Shown here: piece after piece, positions 38,778 to 47,063 of the stretch
How the letters are laid out: every line of letters starts with the position of its first letter
Position numbering within the stretch: position 1 is the first letter of the stretch
NCBI RefSeq assembly: GCF_014205165.1
Contig: NZ_JACHMZ010000001.1
Span: 1,834,001-1,898,000 of the forward strand
Direction: 5' to 3'
Source of the DNA: Micromonospora carbonacea
GTDB taxonomy: Bacteria; Actinomycetota; Actinomycetes; Mycobacteriales; Micromonosporaceae
Length of the DNA: 64,000 nt
Notes under the pieces: generated by a model
What the model saw: only the letters and a program-made list of their open reading frames with translations
Told to the model about the DNA's origin: nothing
The model's database searches: none
Program-made: the position numbers and the translations under genes

Positions 38778-40125
38778 GCCCCCGCAGCAGCCCCGCCCCG
38801 GCCAGGTACGCCACCAGCGCCGGGGCGGGCAGCCCCAGCGGCTCGGGCGCGGTCTTCGGGGCGACGGTGTTGACCAGCAGCCCCGCGATCACGGCGGCGT
38901 AGCCGGCGACCACCAGGCCGGCGCGGGCCGGGCGGTGGCGCGCACCCTCCCCGGCGCGCCGCCGCCGGCCGGCCCGCGCCTCGACGGGCCCGAAGACGGC
39001 CACGAGCCCGGCCAGCACCACGGCGAGCAGCAGCAGCCAGGGCACCCGCCAGGCCAGCCACGCGGCGGTCCCCGCCGCCGGGGTGGGCAGCCGGCCGAGC
39101 GCGTCCAGCGCGCCGACCAGCAGCAGGGCCGCGGTGAGGTGCCAGAGGAACGCGGTCAGCACCACCGAGTTGACCGCGATCACCGCCTGCCACGGGCCGG
39201 GCCGGCGCAGCCACCACTCGGCGGGTCCGCGCAGCAGCAGGATCAGCCCGAGCTGGGCGGTGGCCAGGGCGAGCAGTGCCAGGCTCGGCGGGCTGGCGTT
39301 GTCCAGCCGCTCGCCGGGCACGTGCAGCATCGCCACCGGGTACGGCCCGACGGCGGTGAGCAGCAGCAGCGCGCCGAGGCCCCCGGCGAGCAGCGCGACC
39401 GCCGCCGGGCGGGACGTCGGCAGCGGGTGCCGGCCGTCGGCTGCGCCGCCGCCCCGCAGACCGTCGGCTGCGGCGTGTGCGTCGTACCAGGCGAAGCCGG
39501 CCTGGTGCACGGCGAGCCAGCCGGTCAGGTAGCTGCCGTACGCCAGCGGCGCAGGCCCGGCCAGCCGCCCCACGTCGCCGAGGGCGACCACGCCGACCAG
39601 GGCCACCGGCACGGCGAGCCCGAACCGGCGGTGCAGGGCGTGCATCGGCGGGGTGAGCGCGACGGCGGCCAGGTAGGGCACGAGGAACCACAGCGGGATG
39701 GTGGCGAACCACACGACCGTGCGGATCCGCGCCTCCCCGGCGCCCCACAGGTACGCCCCGCCCGCGCCGGCCGCCAGCACCAGCAGCAGGACGGTGGTCG
39801 GCGGCACCAGCCGGGCGCTGCGCGCCAGCAGCCAGCCGGTGGCGTCGCCGCCCCGGGCCCGGTTCGCGGTCAGCGATGCGGCGTTGGCGAACCCGCCGAC
39901 GAGGAAGAACACCGGCAGCACCTGCCCCACCCAGGTCAGCGGGTACGCCCACGGCAGGTCGCCGAGCGCGGAGTGGCCGGTGGGCCGGCCGGCGGCGTCG
40001 CGGCCGATGACGGTCACGCCCCAGTGCCCGGCGACGACCATGCAGATGGCGACGGCCCGCAGCAGGTCGACGTAGCGTTCCCGCCCGGCCGGGGTGCGCT
40101 CGGCGAGCTGCCGCAGGCGGCGCAT
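38749..40125 (-). CDS. Acyltransferase-3 family integral membrane protein
   Basis: The protein has 458 residues. The N-terminal RYVDLLRAVAICMVVAGHW, with its His after about 15 hydrophobic residues, is the acyltransferase-3 (OafA/NodX) signature. About ten membrane helices follow. Such proteins O-acylate sugars or lipids at the membrane; the acceptor is unknown. The ATG at 40123-40125 has TAGCCT 6 nt upstream and no Shine-Dalgarno sequence. The C-terminus overlaps mmsA. Confidence 0.83.
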   Translation of the reverse strand: MRRLRQLAERTPAGRERYVDLLRAVAICMVVAGHWGVTVIGRDAAGRPTGHSALGDLPWAYPLTWVGQVLPVFFLVGGFANAASLTANRARGGDATGWLLARSARLVPPTTVLLLVLAAGAGGAYLWGAGEARIRTVVWFATIPLWFLVPYLAAVALTPPMHALHRRFGLAVPVALVGVVALGDVGRLAGPAPLAYGSYLTGWLAVHQAGFAWYDAHAAADGLRGGGAADGRHPLPTSRPAAVALLAGGLGALLLLTAVGPYPVAMLHVPGERLDNASPPSLALLALATAQLGLILLLRGPAEWWLRRPGPWQAVIAVNSVVLTAFLWHLTAALLLVGALDALGRLPTPAAGTAAWLAWRVPWLLLLAVVLAGLVAVFGPVEARAGRRRRAGEGARHRPARAGLVVAGYAAVIAGLLVNTVAPKTAPEPLGLPAPALVAYLAGAGLLRGLRSGWGSRG

Positions 40126-40131
40126 GGGCCT

Positions 40132-40137
40132 AGGCTA
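40132..40137 (-). promoter_or_regulatory. -10 box of a probable leaderless promoter (acyltransferase)
   Basis: TAGCCT on the minus strand ends 6 nt before the ATG at 40125. Confidence 0.45.
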
Positions 40138-40169
40138 GGCCAGGCCGGGCCGCCCGGTGGCCGGATCGG

Positions 40170-42650
40170 TCAGCGCCGGGTCGTACCCGGGGGATCCGGG
40201 TCCAGCTCGGCGCAGACCACCGCGTCGAGGCTGGCCCGGACGCGGTCGGCCTTCGGGTCGCCGAGGTCGTCGAGGACGGCCAGCGCCTGCCGCCACGCGG
40301 CGGCGGCCCCCTCGTGGTCGCCGGCCTCGCACAGGGTGTCACCGAGGTTCGCCCCGGCCTCGGCCTTGCCGTGCCGGTCACCGAGCGCCGCGAAGAGTCC
40401 CCGGGCCCGCCGGTACAGCTCGGCGGCGCGCGCGTGCTCGCCGAGGAGGCGGTGGACGTAGCCGAGGCTGTCGAGCGTCATGGCGACCCCGTCCAGGTCG
40501 CCCAGCTCGTCGAGGAGGGCCAGGGCCTGCTCGCAGTCCGCGATCGCCCGCCGGTGGTCGCCGAGCTGGGCGTGGCACCAGCCGACCGAGTTGAGCGCCG
40601 CCGCCTCGCCGCCGCGGTGGCCGGCGCGCCGGAACAGCTCCAGGGCCCGCAGGTCGTGACCCAGCGCGGTGCGGTGGTCGCCCGACCGCTCGGCGATCCA
40701 GCCGAGGCTGCGGTGTGTGAACGCCTGGTTGAGCCGGTCGTTCAGCGCGTCGAACAGCACCAGCGCCCGCGACTGGTGGGCGCGGGCGTCGAGGAGCCGG
40801 CCGAGCCGGGTGGCCGCTCCGCCGAGGAAGCGGTGCGCGTGGGCCTCGGCGCCGCGGTCGCCGAGCCGGCGGGCGGCGCGCAGCGCGATCTGCTGCGTCG
40901 ACGTCCAATCCGACCAGTGCCCACGCAGGTCGAAGAAGCTGACGCAGGCGGCGGCGAGCTGCCAGGCGTGCGTGTGGTGGCCGGTGCCGGCGGCGTGCTC
41001 GACGGCGGCGACGAGGCAGCGGTGCTCCGCGGCGAACCAGGCCAGCGCGGCGGCCCGGCCGTCGACGCGCTCGGGGGTCACCCCGGGCGCGGGGTCGGCG
41101 AGCGCGATCGGGCCCCGCGGCGGGACCAGGAACCTTTCGGCCGCGTGCGCGGTGTGCAGGTGGTGGTCGAGCAGCCGGCAGGTCGCCGCCGCCCGGTCGG
41201 CCGCCGGTTCCGCGTCGGCCAGCTCCCGGGCGTACGCGCGCAGCAGGTCGTGGCAGGTGAACCGGCCGGGCCGGCGCTCGGTGACCAGGTGCGCCCCGAC
41301 CAGCTCGGCCAGTGGCGGCCGGACCTCGGCGACGGACGTCCCGGCGAGGCTGGCCACGGCGGCCGTGCCGAGGTCCGGCCCGGGGGCCAGCCCGAGCAGC
41401 CGGAACAGCCGGGCGGCCGGTGTGCCGAGGAGCGCGTACGACCAGGACAGCACGGCCCGCACGTCGATGCCCGGGTCGGTGCCGGCGAGCGGGTCGAGGC
41501 GGCGCGGGGCCTCCCGCAGCTCGGCGGCGATCGTGGCCAGCGGGAAGCTCGGGTGGGCGGCGGCGCGGGCGGCGACGACGGCGAGCGCCAGCGGCAGGCC
41601 CGCGCACCGCCCGGCGATCTCGTCGACCGCCCCCGGTTCGGCGGCCACCCGCCCGGGGCCCAGCCGGGCGGCGAGCAGCGTCCGCGACTCGGCCGGGCCG
41701 AGCAGCTCCACCGGCACCGGCCGGGCCCCCTCCACCGCGACCAGGCCGGGCAGGTGGCTGCGGCTGGTCACCAGCACCAGGCAGCCGGACGCGCCGGGCA
41801 GCAGCGGGCGGACCTGGTCGGCGTCCCGGGCGTTGTCCAGCATCATGAGCACGCGCCGGCCCGTCAGCAGGCTGCGCAGGAGGGCGGCCTGCGCGTCCGC
41901 GCCGGTCGGCACGCGGTGCCGGGGCACCTCGAAGGCGTCCAGGAAGCCCCGGACCGCCTCGGCGGGCGGCACCGGCGGCTTGCGCGGGTCGAAGCCGCGC
42001 AGGTCGACGTGTAGCTGCCCGTCGGGGAAGCGGTCGCGGACCCGCTGCGCCCAGTACGTCGCCAGCGTGGTCTTGCCGACCCCGGCGGTGCCGGTGACGA
42101 CGGCGATGACCGGGGCGGCGGGGTTGGCTTCCGGGGGCCCGAGCAGCCCGTCGAGTTGCGTCAGCGCGTCCTGCCGACCGGTGAAGGCGCCAAGGGCGGG
42201 CGGGAGCTGCGCGGGCACCGGCAGGGCGGGTCCCGGCCGGGCCGCCGCCGACTGCTCCGGCGGCCCGGCCCCGGGCGTCCGGTCGGCTGCCGAAAGGTCC
42301 GGGGCTGGCGCGGCGGGACTCGTGGCCGTGCCGTGGGAGCCGCCCGGCGTGAGGCGCTCGCTGGCGATCCGTTCCCACCGGGTGGCCCACGCGCCCGCCT
42401 CGGCCGGCGTCACCCCGAGGGCGAGCAGGAGCCGGTCGAGCACGTCCATCGGCATCGCGCTGCGCCCGTTGAGGTAGTTGGCCAGGCTGCTCCTGGGCAC
42501 GCCGGTGGCCGCCGCCAGGTCCTGGAGGGAGAGCCGGGCCTTTCCCCGGGATCGGGCGGCGCGGACCCGCAGCCGGTTGAGCTCCGCCAGCAGCTCGCCT
42601 TCCGTCCTGAGTGGATCGATCGCGGACGGATCAGCCGAGCCATTGGTCAC
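40170..42650 (-). CDS. STAND regulator: XRE-type HTH, NB-ARC NTPase and TPR repeats
   Basis: The protein has 826 residues. The N-terminal helix-turn-helix LSLQDLAAATGVPRSSLANY (about residues 30-49) is followed by a Pro/Ala linker and an NB-ARC domain. Its P-loop is GTAGVGKTT, with LMMLDNARDADQVRPLLPG and GLPLALAVVAA. The C-terminus (about 560-810) holds TPR-like helical repeats (AEAHAHRFLGGAATRLGRL, AAALNSVGWCHAQLGDHR). It resembles AfsR-type STAND regulators but lacks the BTAD domain. The GTG at 42648-42650 is chosen because of GGAAGG 8 nt upstream. It is divergent from a secreted Cys-rich protein, a plausible target or effector. Confidence 0.85.
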   Translation of the reverse strand: MTNGSADPSAIDPLRTEGELLAELNRLRVRAARSRGKARLSLQDLAAATGVPRSSLANYLNGRSAMPMDVLDRLLLALGVTPAEAGAWATRWERIASERLTPGGSHGTATSPAAPAPDLSAADRTPGAGPPEQSAAARPGPALPVPAQLPPALGAFTGRQDALTQLDGLLGPPEANPAAPVIAVVTGTAGVGKTTLATYWAQRVRDRFPDGQLHVDLRGFDPRKPPVPPAEAVRGFLDAFEVPRHRVPTGADAQAALLRSLLTGRRVLMMLDNARDADQVRPLLPGASGCLVLVTSRSHLPGLVAVEGARPVPVELLGPAESRTLLAARLGPGRVAAEPGAVDEIAGRCAGLPLALAVVAARAAAHPSFPLATIAAELREAPRRLDPLAGTDPGIDVRAVLSWSYALLGTPAARLFRLLGLAPGPDLGTAAVASLAGTSVAEVRPPLAELVGAHLVTERRPGRFTCHDLLRAYARELADAEPAADRAAATCRLLDHHLHTAHAAERFLVPPRGPIALADPAPGVTPERVDGRAAALAWFAAEHRCLVAAVEHAAGTGHHTHAWQLAAACVSFFDLRGHWSDWTSTQQIALRAARRLGDRGAEAHAHRFLGGAATRLGRLLDARAHQSRALVLFDALNDRLNQAFTHRSLGWIAERSGDHRTALGHDLRALELFRRAGHRGGEAAALNSVGWCHAQLGDHRRAIADCEQALALLDELGDLDGVAMTLDSLGYVHRLLGEHARAAELYRRARGLFAALGDRHGKAEAGANLGDTLCEAGDHEGAAAAWRQALAVLDDLGDPKADRVRASLDAVVCAELDPDPPGTTRR

Positions 42651-42679
42651 GGACGCATCCTTCCATCGGCGTCCGACAT

Positions 42680-42691
42680 CGTCCATGGACG
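42680..42691. promoter_or_regulatory. 12-bp palindrome between the STAND regulator and the secreted-protein gene
   Basis: CGTCCATGGACG is a perfect palindrome 30 bp upstream of the regulator's GTG. It is a candidate operator for autoregulation (inference). Confidence 0.35.
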
Positions 42692-42898
42692 TCCAGGATC
42701 GAGGGCGGGGGCGTGCCGGGTCGCCATCCTGGTCGAGGTAAGGGGCGTCGGGGGTGCCCAGCCTGTGCGAATGGCGACCGCCGCGCGCCGGTCGTTTCGG
42801 CCCGACGGGGGGGTGCCGCCCGGCAACGGGCGGCACCGGGCCGAGCGTTCGGAGCACCAAGGGATGTCCAAAGCGTGTCTGTCGAGAGGAGAAGATTG

Positions 42899-43339
42899 AT
42901 GGATCTGGCAAGGCGGGCGGCTGCGGGTGTGGTCGCGCTGACGATTGGTCTGTTCGCCGCCGTGTCGTGGTCGAGCCCGGCCCTGGCGGTCAGCTGGGAG
43001 CGGAACCAGGCCACCCGGGGAACCGTTGACAACGGCTACGCCAAGGACTGCACGGCGGCGGACCCGTTCAGCAACTCCGTCGCCTGTTGGCAGCCGTACG
43101 GGGACGTGCTGTGGGTTTCCAACAACAGTTCGCTCGGCGACACGCCCACGGCGGTGTGGTGGAATTACTACCCCAGCGACAGCACGCTCTACCGGCAGGG
43201 CACCTGCACCTTCACGTCGGCCGGGTGGGGTTACTGCAACAAGGACATGCACGAGAACAGCCTGATCAAGCTGCGGATCTGCGACAGTCCTGACGCGGAT
43301 CGGCAGTGCTGGACGTCGATCATCAGCACGCGGGCCTGA
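42899..43339 (+). CDS. Small cysteine-rich secreted protein
   Basis: The protein has 146 residues. A signal peptide ends near residue 31 (SPALA before VSWERNQ). The mature part of about 115 residues has six Cys (KDC, VAC, GTC, GYC, RIC, RQC), which could form three disulfides, and many aromatic residues (WWNYYPSDSTLY). No family is recognised. GAGAGGAGAAG gives a strong ribosome site before the ATG at 42899. It is divergent from the STAND regulator and precedes the HelR-like gene on the same strand. Confidence 0.72.
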   Translation: MDLARRAAAGVVALTIGLFAAVSWSSPALAVSWERNQATRGTVDNGYAKDCTAADPFSNSVACWQPYGDVLWVSNNSSLGDTPTAVWWNYYPSDSTLYRQGTCTFTSAGWGYCNKDMHENSLIKLRICDSPDADRQCWTSIISTRA

Positions 43340-43495
43340 TCGCGGGCGCGACGCGCGGACGCGCCCGTCGAGAAGATCGGGCCAGCGGGGTCGGGCTTCC
43401 CATCGTCAGGGGGCCCGGCCCTTCAGCCTGTGTGGCCCACCCACCTCGGCTCCCCTGGCGCCACTGCAGCAAGCGAGCCACCAGGCAGGTTGGTG

Positions 43496-43525
43496 ACCGA
43501 GTAAAAATTGTTACTCGGTTAAGAT
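43496..43525 (+). promoter_or_regulatory. helR: Perfect inverted-repeat operator and -10 box upstream of helR
   Basis: ACCGAGTAA (43496-43504), AAATTG and TTACTCGGT (43511-43519) form a 9-bp perfect inverted repeat with an AT-only spacer apart from one G. TAAGAT follows directly (43520-43525) and could be the -10 box, so a protein bound to the repeat would block the promoter. I cannot tell whether it or nearby sequence corresponds to the rifamycin-associated element known upstream of rifamycin-resistance genes. Confidence 0.6.
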
Positions 43526-43575
43526 GTCTTCCGGGCCGACACGGCGTCCGGCACGCGAGCATCGAAAGGCAGACC

Positions 43576-45642
43576 ATGGCCTCCGCGTCCCCCCATGGCC
43601 ATCTTGATCAGGAACACGAACTTGATCACGAGTTCCTGACAGAGCTGGCATTCCTCGAGCGCGCCCGCAAGGCGCTGTCCTGGATGCTGGACCACGCACG
43701 GATGCGGGTCGCCACCGGAGAGCAAGTAGCCGGTGACCGCTACACCTCGGAGACTCTCGGCAGGTTCCTGAAGAGCTATGCCAAGGAACTGGCCGAGGAA
43801 CCCGACAGCCCGCTCTACTTCGGCCGGCTGCAGTTCGGTACCGACGAGGGCGCGGGCGAACACCTGGGCCAGAACTACTACATCGGCCGGCGGCGCATCA
43901 ACGAGGAGCACGGCGAACCGCTCGTCATCGACTGGCGCGCGCCCGTCTCCTCGATCTTCTACCGAGCGAGCGCCCGCAACCCGCTCGGTGTCGCCGCACG
44001 CAGGCGCTTCGGCTGGACCACCCGGCATCCGGTGGAACTGACCGGCTTCGAGGACGAGCGACTCGACCGGGGTGAGGAACTCGGCACCACCAGCGAACTG
44101 CTGACCAGGGAGATCGAACGGCCCCGCGTCGGCCCCATGCGCGACATCGTCGCCACCATCCAGCCCGACCAGGACGAACTGGTGCGTACCGACCTGGACC
44201 GGTCACTGTGCGTGCAGGGCGGTCCGGGCACCGGCAAGACCGCGGTCGGGCTGCACCGCGCGGCCTACCTGCTCTACGCCCATCGGCTCCAGCTCAAGCG
44301 CACAGGTGTCCTGGTCGTCGGTCCCAACCCGGCATTCCTGCACTACATCTCCGCGGTGCTACCGGCGCTCGGGGAGGTGGATGTCCAGCAGCGAACCCTG
44401 GAAGAGGTGCTCGGCCGGCAGAGCATTCGTGCGCAGGACAGCCCGGAGGCCGCGCTCGTCAAGCACGACGCGCGGATGGCCCAGGTGTTGCACCGCGCCC
44501 TGACCGGACTGATCCGCACACCCACCGAGCCGATCGCGCTGCCGGACGGCTCCTACCGGTTACGGATTCCGCTCAACGTCCTGATCCGGGAGGTGGAGAC
44601 CGTCCGAAGCGAGGACATGCCCTACGGCGTCGGCCGGGAGCGTCTGCGCGCACGCATCGTCGCACTGCTGCAGCGGCAGCTGGAGTACCGCGCCGAGACG
44701 CCCGGCCACAAATGGCTGGAGAAGACCGGACGCGCCCGGCCGGTGGTCGCCGTCCTCGACCAGGCCTGGCCCAAGATCCGCCCGGAAGAACTGCTCACGA
44801 ACTTGTTCAGCGACAAGGCGATGCTGGCCTGGGCTGCTGACGGCATCCTGACCGACCAGGAACAGGCAGCCCTGCTCTGGCGCAAGCCGCCTCGCAGCTT
44901 CAAGAGCGCGGCCTGGTCGACCGCCGACGTGGTACTGCTGGACGAGATCGCCGGGTTGATCGATCACCCGGAAGGGTTCGGCCACCTCGTCGTCGACGAG
45001 GCGCAGGATCTGTCTGCCATGCAGTGCCGCGCACTGGCGCGCCGCAGCCGGCACGGCTCGCTGACTGTGTTGGGTGACCTGGCCCAGGGCACCACCGCAT
45101 GGGCAGCCGCCGACTGGCACGAGCAGATGGCGCATCTCGGCAAACCCGATGCGCCGGTGACCGCGCTGACCACCGGTTTCCGCGTTCCTGCCGTGGTGCT
45201 TGCGTTCGCCAACAAGCTCCTGCCCGAGCTGCACGTCACCGCACCGGCCACGCACTCCGTCCGCGCCGATGGGGAACTCACCGTACGCCACGAACAAGAC
45301 CTGCTAGCCGCCACGGTCGATCGTGTCCGGGCGGCCCTTGATCAACAAGGTTCCATCGCGGTCATCGCGACCGACGCAAGGGTCGGCGAGATCACCGAGG
45401 CCCTGCTGCGGGCGGACATCGCCGTCGACACGGCTGAGCAGGACGACGAGCATCGGGTCACCGTCCTGCCCGCCATCCTGGCGAAAGGTCTGGAGTTCGA
45501 CCACGTCGTGGTGGTGGAACCGGACGAGGTCGTCCGCGCCGAACCGCGAGGCCGGCACCGCCTCTACGTGGTTCTCACCCGAGCCGTCTCCCGGCTGGAC
45601 GTCCTGCACGCCGGCCCTCTTCCGGAGGCGTTGGCCCGCTGA
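43576..45642 (+). CDS. helR: HelR-type RNA polymerase recycling ATPase (rifamycin-resistance related)
   Basis: The protein has 688 residues. Walker A is GGPGTGKT (215-222, Lys221) and Walker B is VVDEAQD (Asp474, Glu475), with late helicase motifs LYVVLTRA. The N-terminal coiled coil (about residues 10-45, HELDHEFLTELAFLERARKA) is the arm that HelD/HelR proteins insert into RNA polymerase. The closest known protein is Streptomyces HelR, which displaces rifamycin and rescues stalled polymerase. The general HelD group is the alternative. The ATG at 43576 has GAAAGG upstream. The DNA is less GC-rich and its codons less extreme than in neighbours, a sign of transfer. Confidence 0.8.
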   Translation: MASASPHGHLDQEHELDHEFLTELAFLERARKALSWMLDHARMRVATGEQVAGDRYTSETLGRFLKSYAKELAEEPDSPLYFGRLQFGTDEGAGEHLGQNYYIGRRRINEEHGEPLVIDWRAPVSSIFYRASARNPLGVAARRRFGWTTRHPVELTGFEDERLDRGEELGTTSELLTREIERPRVGPMRDIVATIQPDQDELVRTDLDRSLCVQGGPGTGKTAVGLHRAAYLLYAHRLQLKRTGVLVVGPNPAFLHYISAVLPALGEVDVQQRTLEEVLGRQSIRAQDSPEAALVKHDARMAQVLHRALTGLIRTPTEPIALPDGSYRLRIPLNVLIREVETVRSEDMPYGVGRERLRARIVALLQRQLEYRAETPGHKWLEKTGRARPVVAVLDQAWPKIRPEELLTNLFSDKAMLAWAADGILTDQEQAALLWRKPPRSFKSAAWSTADVVLLDEIAGLIDHPEGFGHLVVDEAQDLSAMQCRALARRSRHGSLTVLGDLAQGTTAWAAADWHEQMAHLGKPDAPVTALTTGFRVPAVVLAFANKLLPELHVTAPATHSVRADGELTVRHEQDLLAATVDRVRAALDQQGSIAVIATDARVGEITEALLRADIAVDTAEQDDEHRVTVLPAILAKGLEFDHVVVVEPDEVVRAEPRGRHRLYVVLTRAVSRLDVLHAGPLPEALAR

Positions 45643-45876
45643 TCAGCACCCACGTCGCCGCATCGCCGGCCGACCCGTCAAACCCGCACGCACCCTCCTC
45701 GCCAGGCACAACGCCCGGCAGGGAACCGGACATGATCCCGGGATGAAATGCTGCGTTTCCGGTCAGAGTTGAGCCGGGTGGGATGGGGCCATTCTGGCCT
45801 GAGTGGGCCATGTTGCCCCTGCTGGGGCCGAGGTGCCAATCGGTCACACTGGCGCGAAGGTGAAGGAAACGTCCAG

Positions 45877-46866
45877 TCAGGCCGCCGCGGGCACCAGCAG
45901 CAGGTGCAGGGCGGCCGGGTCGGCGACCTCGGGCAGGTCGCGGGCGGCGAGCCAGGCCGCCCCGGCGGCCCCGTCGCCGGCGGGGGTCAGCGGCGCGTCC
46001 GGCCACCGCCGGGCCAGCTCCGCCCCGACGGCGGCGGCCAGCGGGGTGTCGCCGGTGAGCAGCCCGCCGCCGAGGACCACCGGGTCGGTCGAGCCGGCCG
46101 GGCGGATCCGCGCGGCGCTGTCGGCGAGGTGGCCGGCGGCCGCCCCGATCAGCCCCGCGGCGACCGGTTCGGCCGCGACGGCGGCGGCGACCACCAGCGG
46201 CGCGAGCCGGGACAGCTCGACCGGCGGCCGGCGGGTGACGGCCTGCACGACGGCGTCGACGGTGTCGCGGGGCCGGTCGGCGACCCGGTCGACGCCGAGC
46301 AGCTCGGCGAGCACCCGGCGGCCCAGCGGCCCCGGGGCGCGCCCCGCGTCCAGGTCGGCGAGGAGCCGGCGGACGGCCTCCCGGCCCAGCCAGAATCCGG
46401 AGCCGGCGTCGCCGAGCAGCCAGCCGTGGCCGTCGGCGACCCGGTCCAGCCGCAGGTCGCGGACCTGCGCGGCGATCGCGCCGGTGCCGGCGATCAGCAC
46501 CGTGCCGTGCGCGTGGGGCGTGCCGGAGGCGTACGCCACGAGGGCGTCGCCGTGCACCGCGTACGGGCAGCGCAGGCCCGCGTCGCGCCACGCCCCGTCG
46601 AACGCCGCCCGTCCGGCGGGGTCGGCGAGCAGCCGTCCCGCCCCGGCGAGCCCGATCGTGCCGGCCCGCACCCGGGCCGGGTCCACGCCGGACAGGGCGG
46701 CGCGCAGGGCGGTCAGGAGTTCTGCGGCGGCCCGCTCGGCGCCATGGCTGGTCGGGTTGCCGCCGCCGGCCCGGCCGGTGCCGAGGCGTTCCCCGGCCAG
46801 CGTCACGGCGAGCGCCCGGGTGGACGTACCCCCGACGTCGAGGCCGACCACGACGGTGTCGGACAT
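45877..46866 (-). CDS. N-acetylglucosamine kinase-like BadF/BadG-family sugar kinase
   Basis: The protein has 329 residues. The ASKHA/BadF-type ATP motifs are LDVGGTSTRALAV (about residue 7), IAGTGAIAAQV and GDAGSGFWLGREAV. The family includes eukaryotic-type N-acetylglucosamine kinases. It probably phosphorylates amino sugars brought in by the neighbouring importer, in the cytoplasm. The ATG at 46864-46866 has GGGAGG upstream; longer in-frame starts run into the promoter. It is divergent from the RpiR regulator, a pattern fitting joint control from the shared 197-bp gap. It lies just after the HelR gene, convergent with it. Confidence 0.85.
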   Translation of the reverse strand: MSDTVVVGLDVGGTSTRALAVTLAGERLGTGRAGGGNPTSHGAERAAAELLTALRAALSGVDPARVRAGTIGLAGAGRLLADPAGRAAFDGAWRDAGLRCPYAVHGDALVAYASGTPHAHGTVLIAGTGAIAAQVRDLRLDRVADGHGWLLGDAGSGFWLGREAVRRLLADLDAGRAPGPLGRRVLAELLGVDRVADRPRDTVDAVVQAVTRRPPVELSRLAPLVVAAAVAAEPVAAGLIGAAAGHLADSAARIRPAGSTDPVVLGGGLLTGDTPLAAAVGAELARRWPDAPLTPAGDGAAGAAWLAARDLPEVADPAALHLLLVPAAA

Positions 46867-46969
46867 CCGGTGCGCCTCCCGGGTCGGCGGTGCGGGCGGA
46901 TTCATGCTGGTCGGCCCGGCCGCGCGGGGCAAGGTCCCCGGGCGCGCCGGCGGCGTCGCGTCAGGTAAC

Positions 46970-47028
46970 AGTTTGAAAACTTCGACCACGGTCTTGACAC
47001 GGAGGGCCCTTCAGTAAGAACTTTTACC
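46970..47028. promoter_or_regulatory. Divergent promoter/operator region for kinase and RpiR genes
   Basis: AGTTTGAAAACT (46970-46981) is an inverted repeat with arms of 5 bp. TTGACA (46994-46999) is a consensus -35, with AT-rich TAAGAA at 47015-47020. GTAAGAACTTTTAC (47014-47027) is a second inverted repeat across the -10. Two AT-rich palindromes are the usual shape of RpiR sites, so autoregulation is likely (inference). Confidence 0.5.
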
Positions 47029-47063
47029 ACTAACAGTTAACACTCTTTTCCGAAAGGCGTCGC

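Noticed and set aside
43440..43575. Rifamycin-associated element upstream of the HelR gene
   Set aside because: I cannot recall the consensus well enough to claim a match. Only the inverted repeat that is visible is reported.
45643..45876. Remnant of a mobile element beside the HelR gene
   Set aside because: Short repeats such as GGGCCA and an ATCCCGGGAT palindrome are present, but no transposase fragment, inverted termini or target duplication was recognised.
46867..47063. DasR site expected near GlcNAc transport genes
   Set aside because: No ACTGGTCTAGACCACT-like sequence was found in the gap. The palindromes present are AT-rich and fit the adjacent RpiR regulator better.
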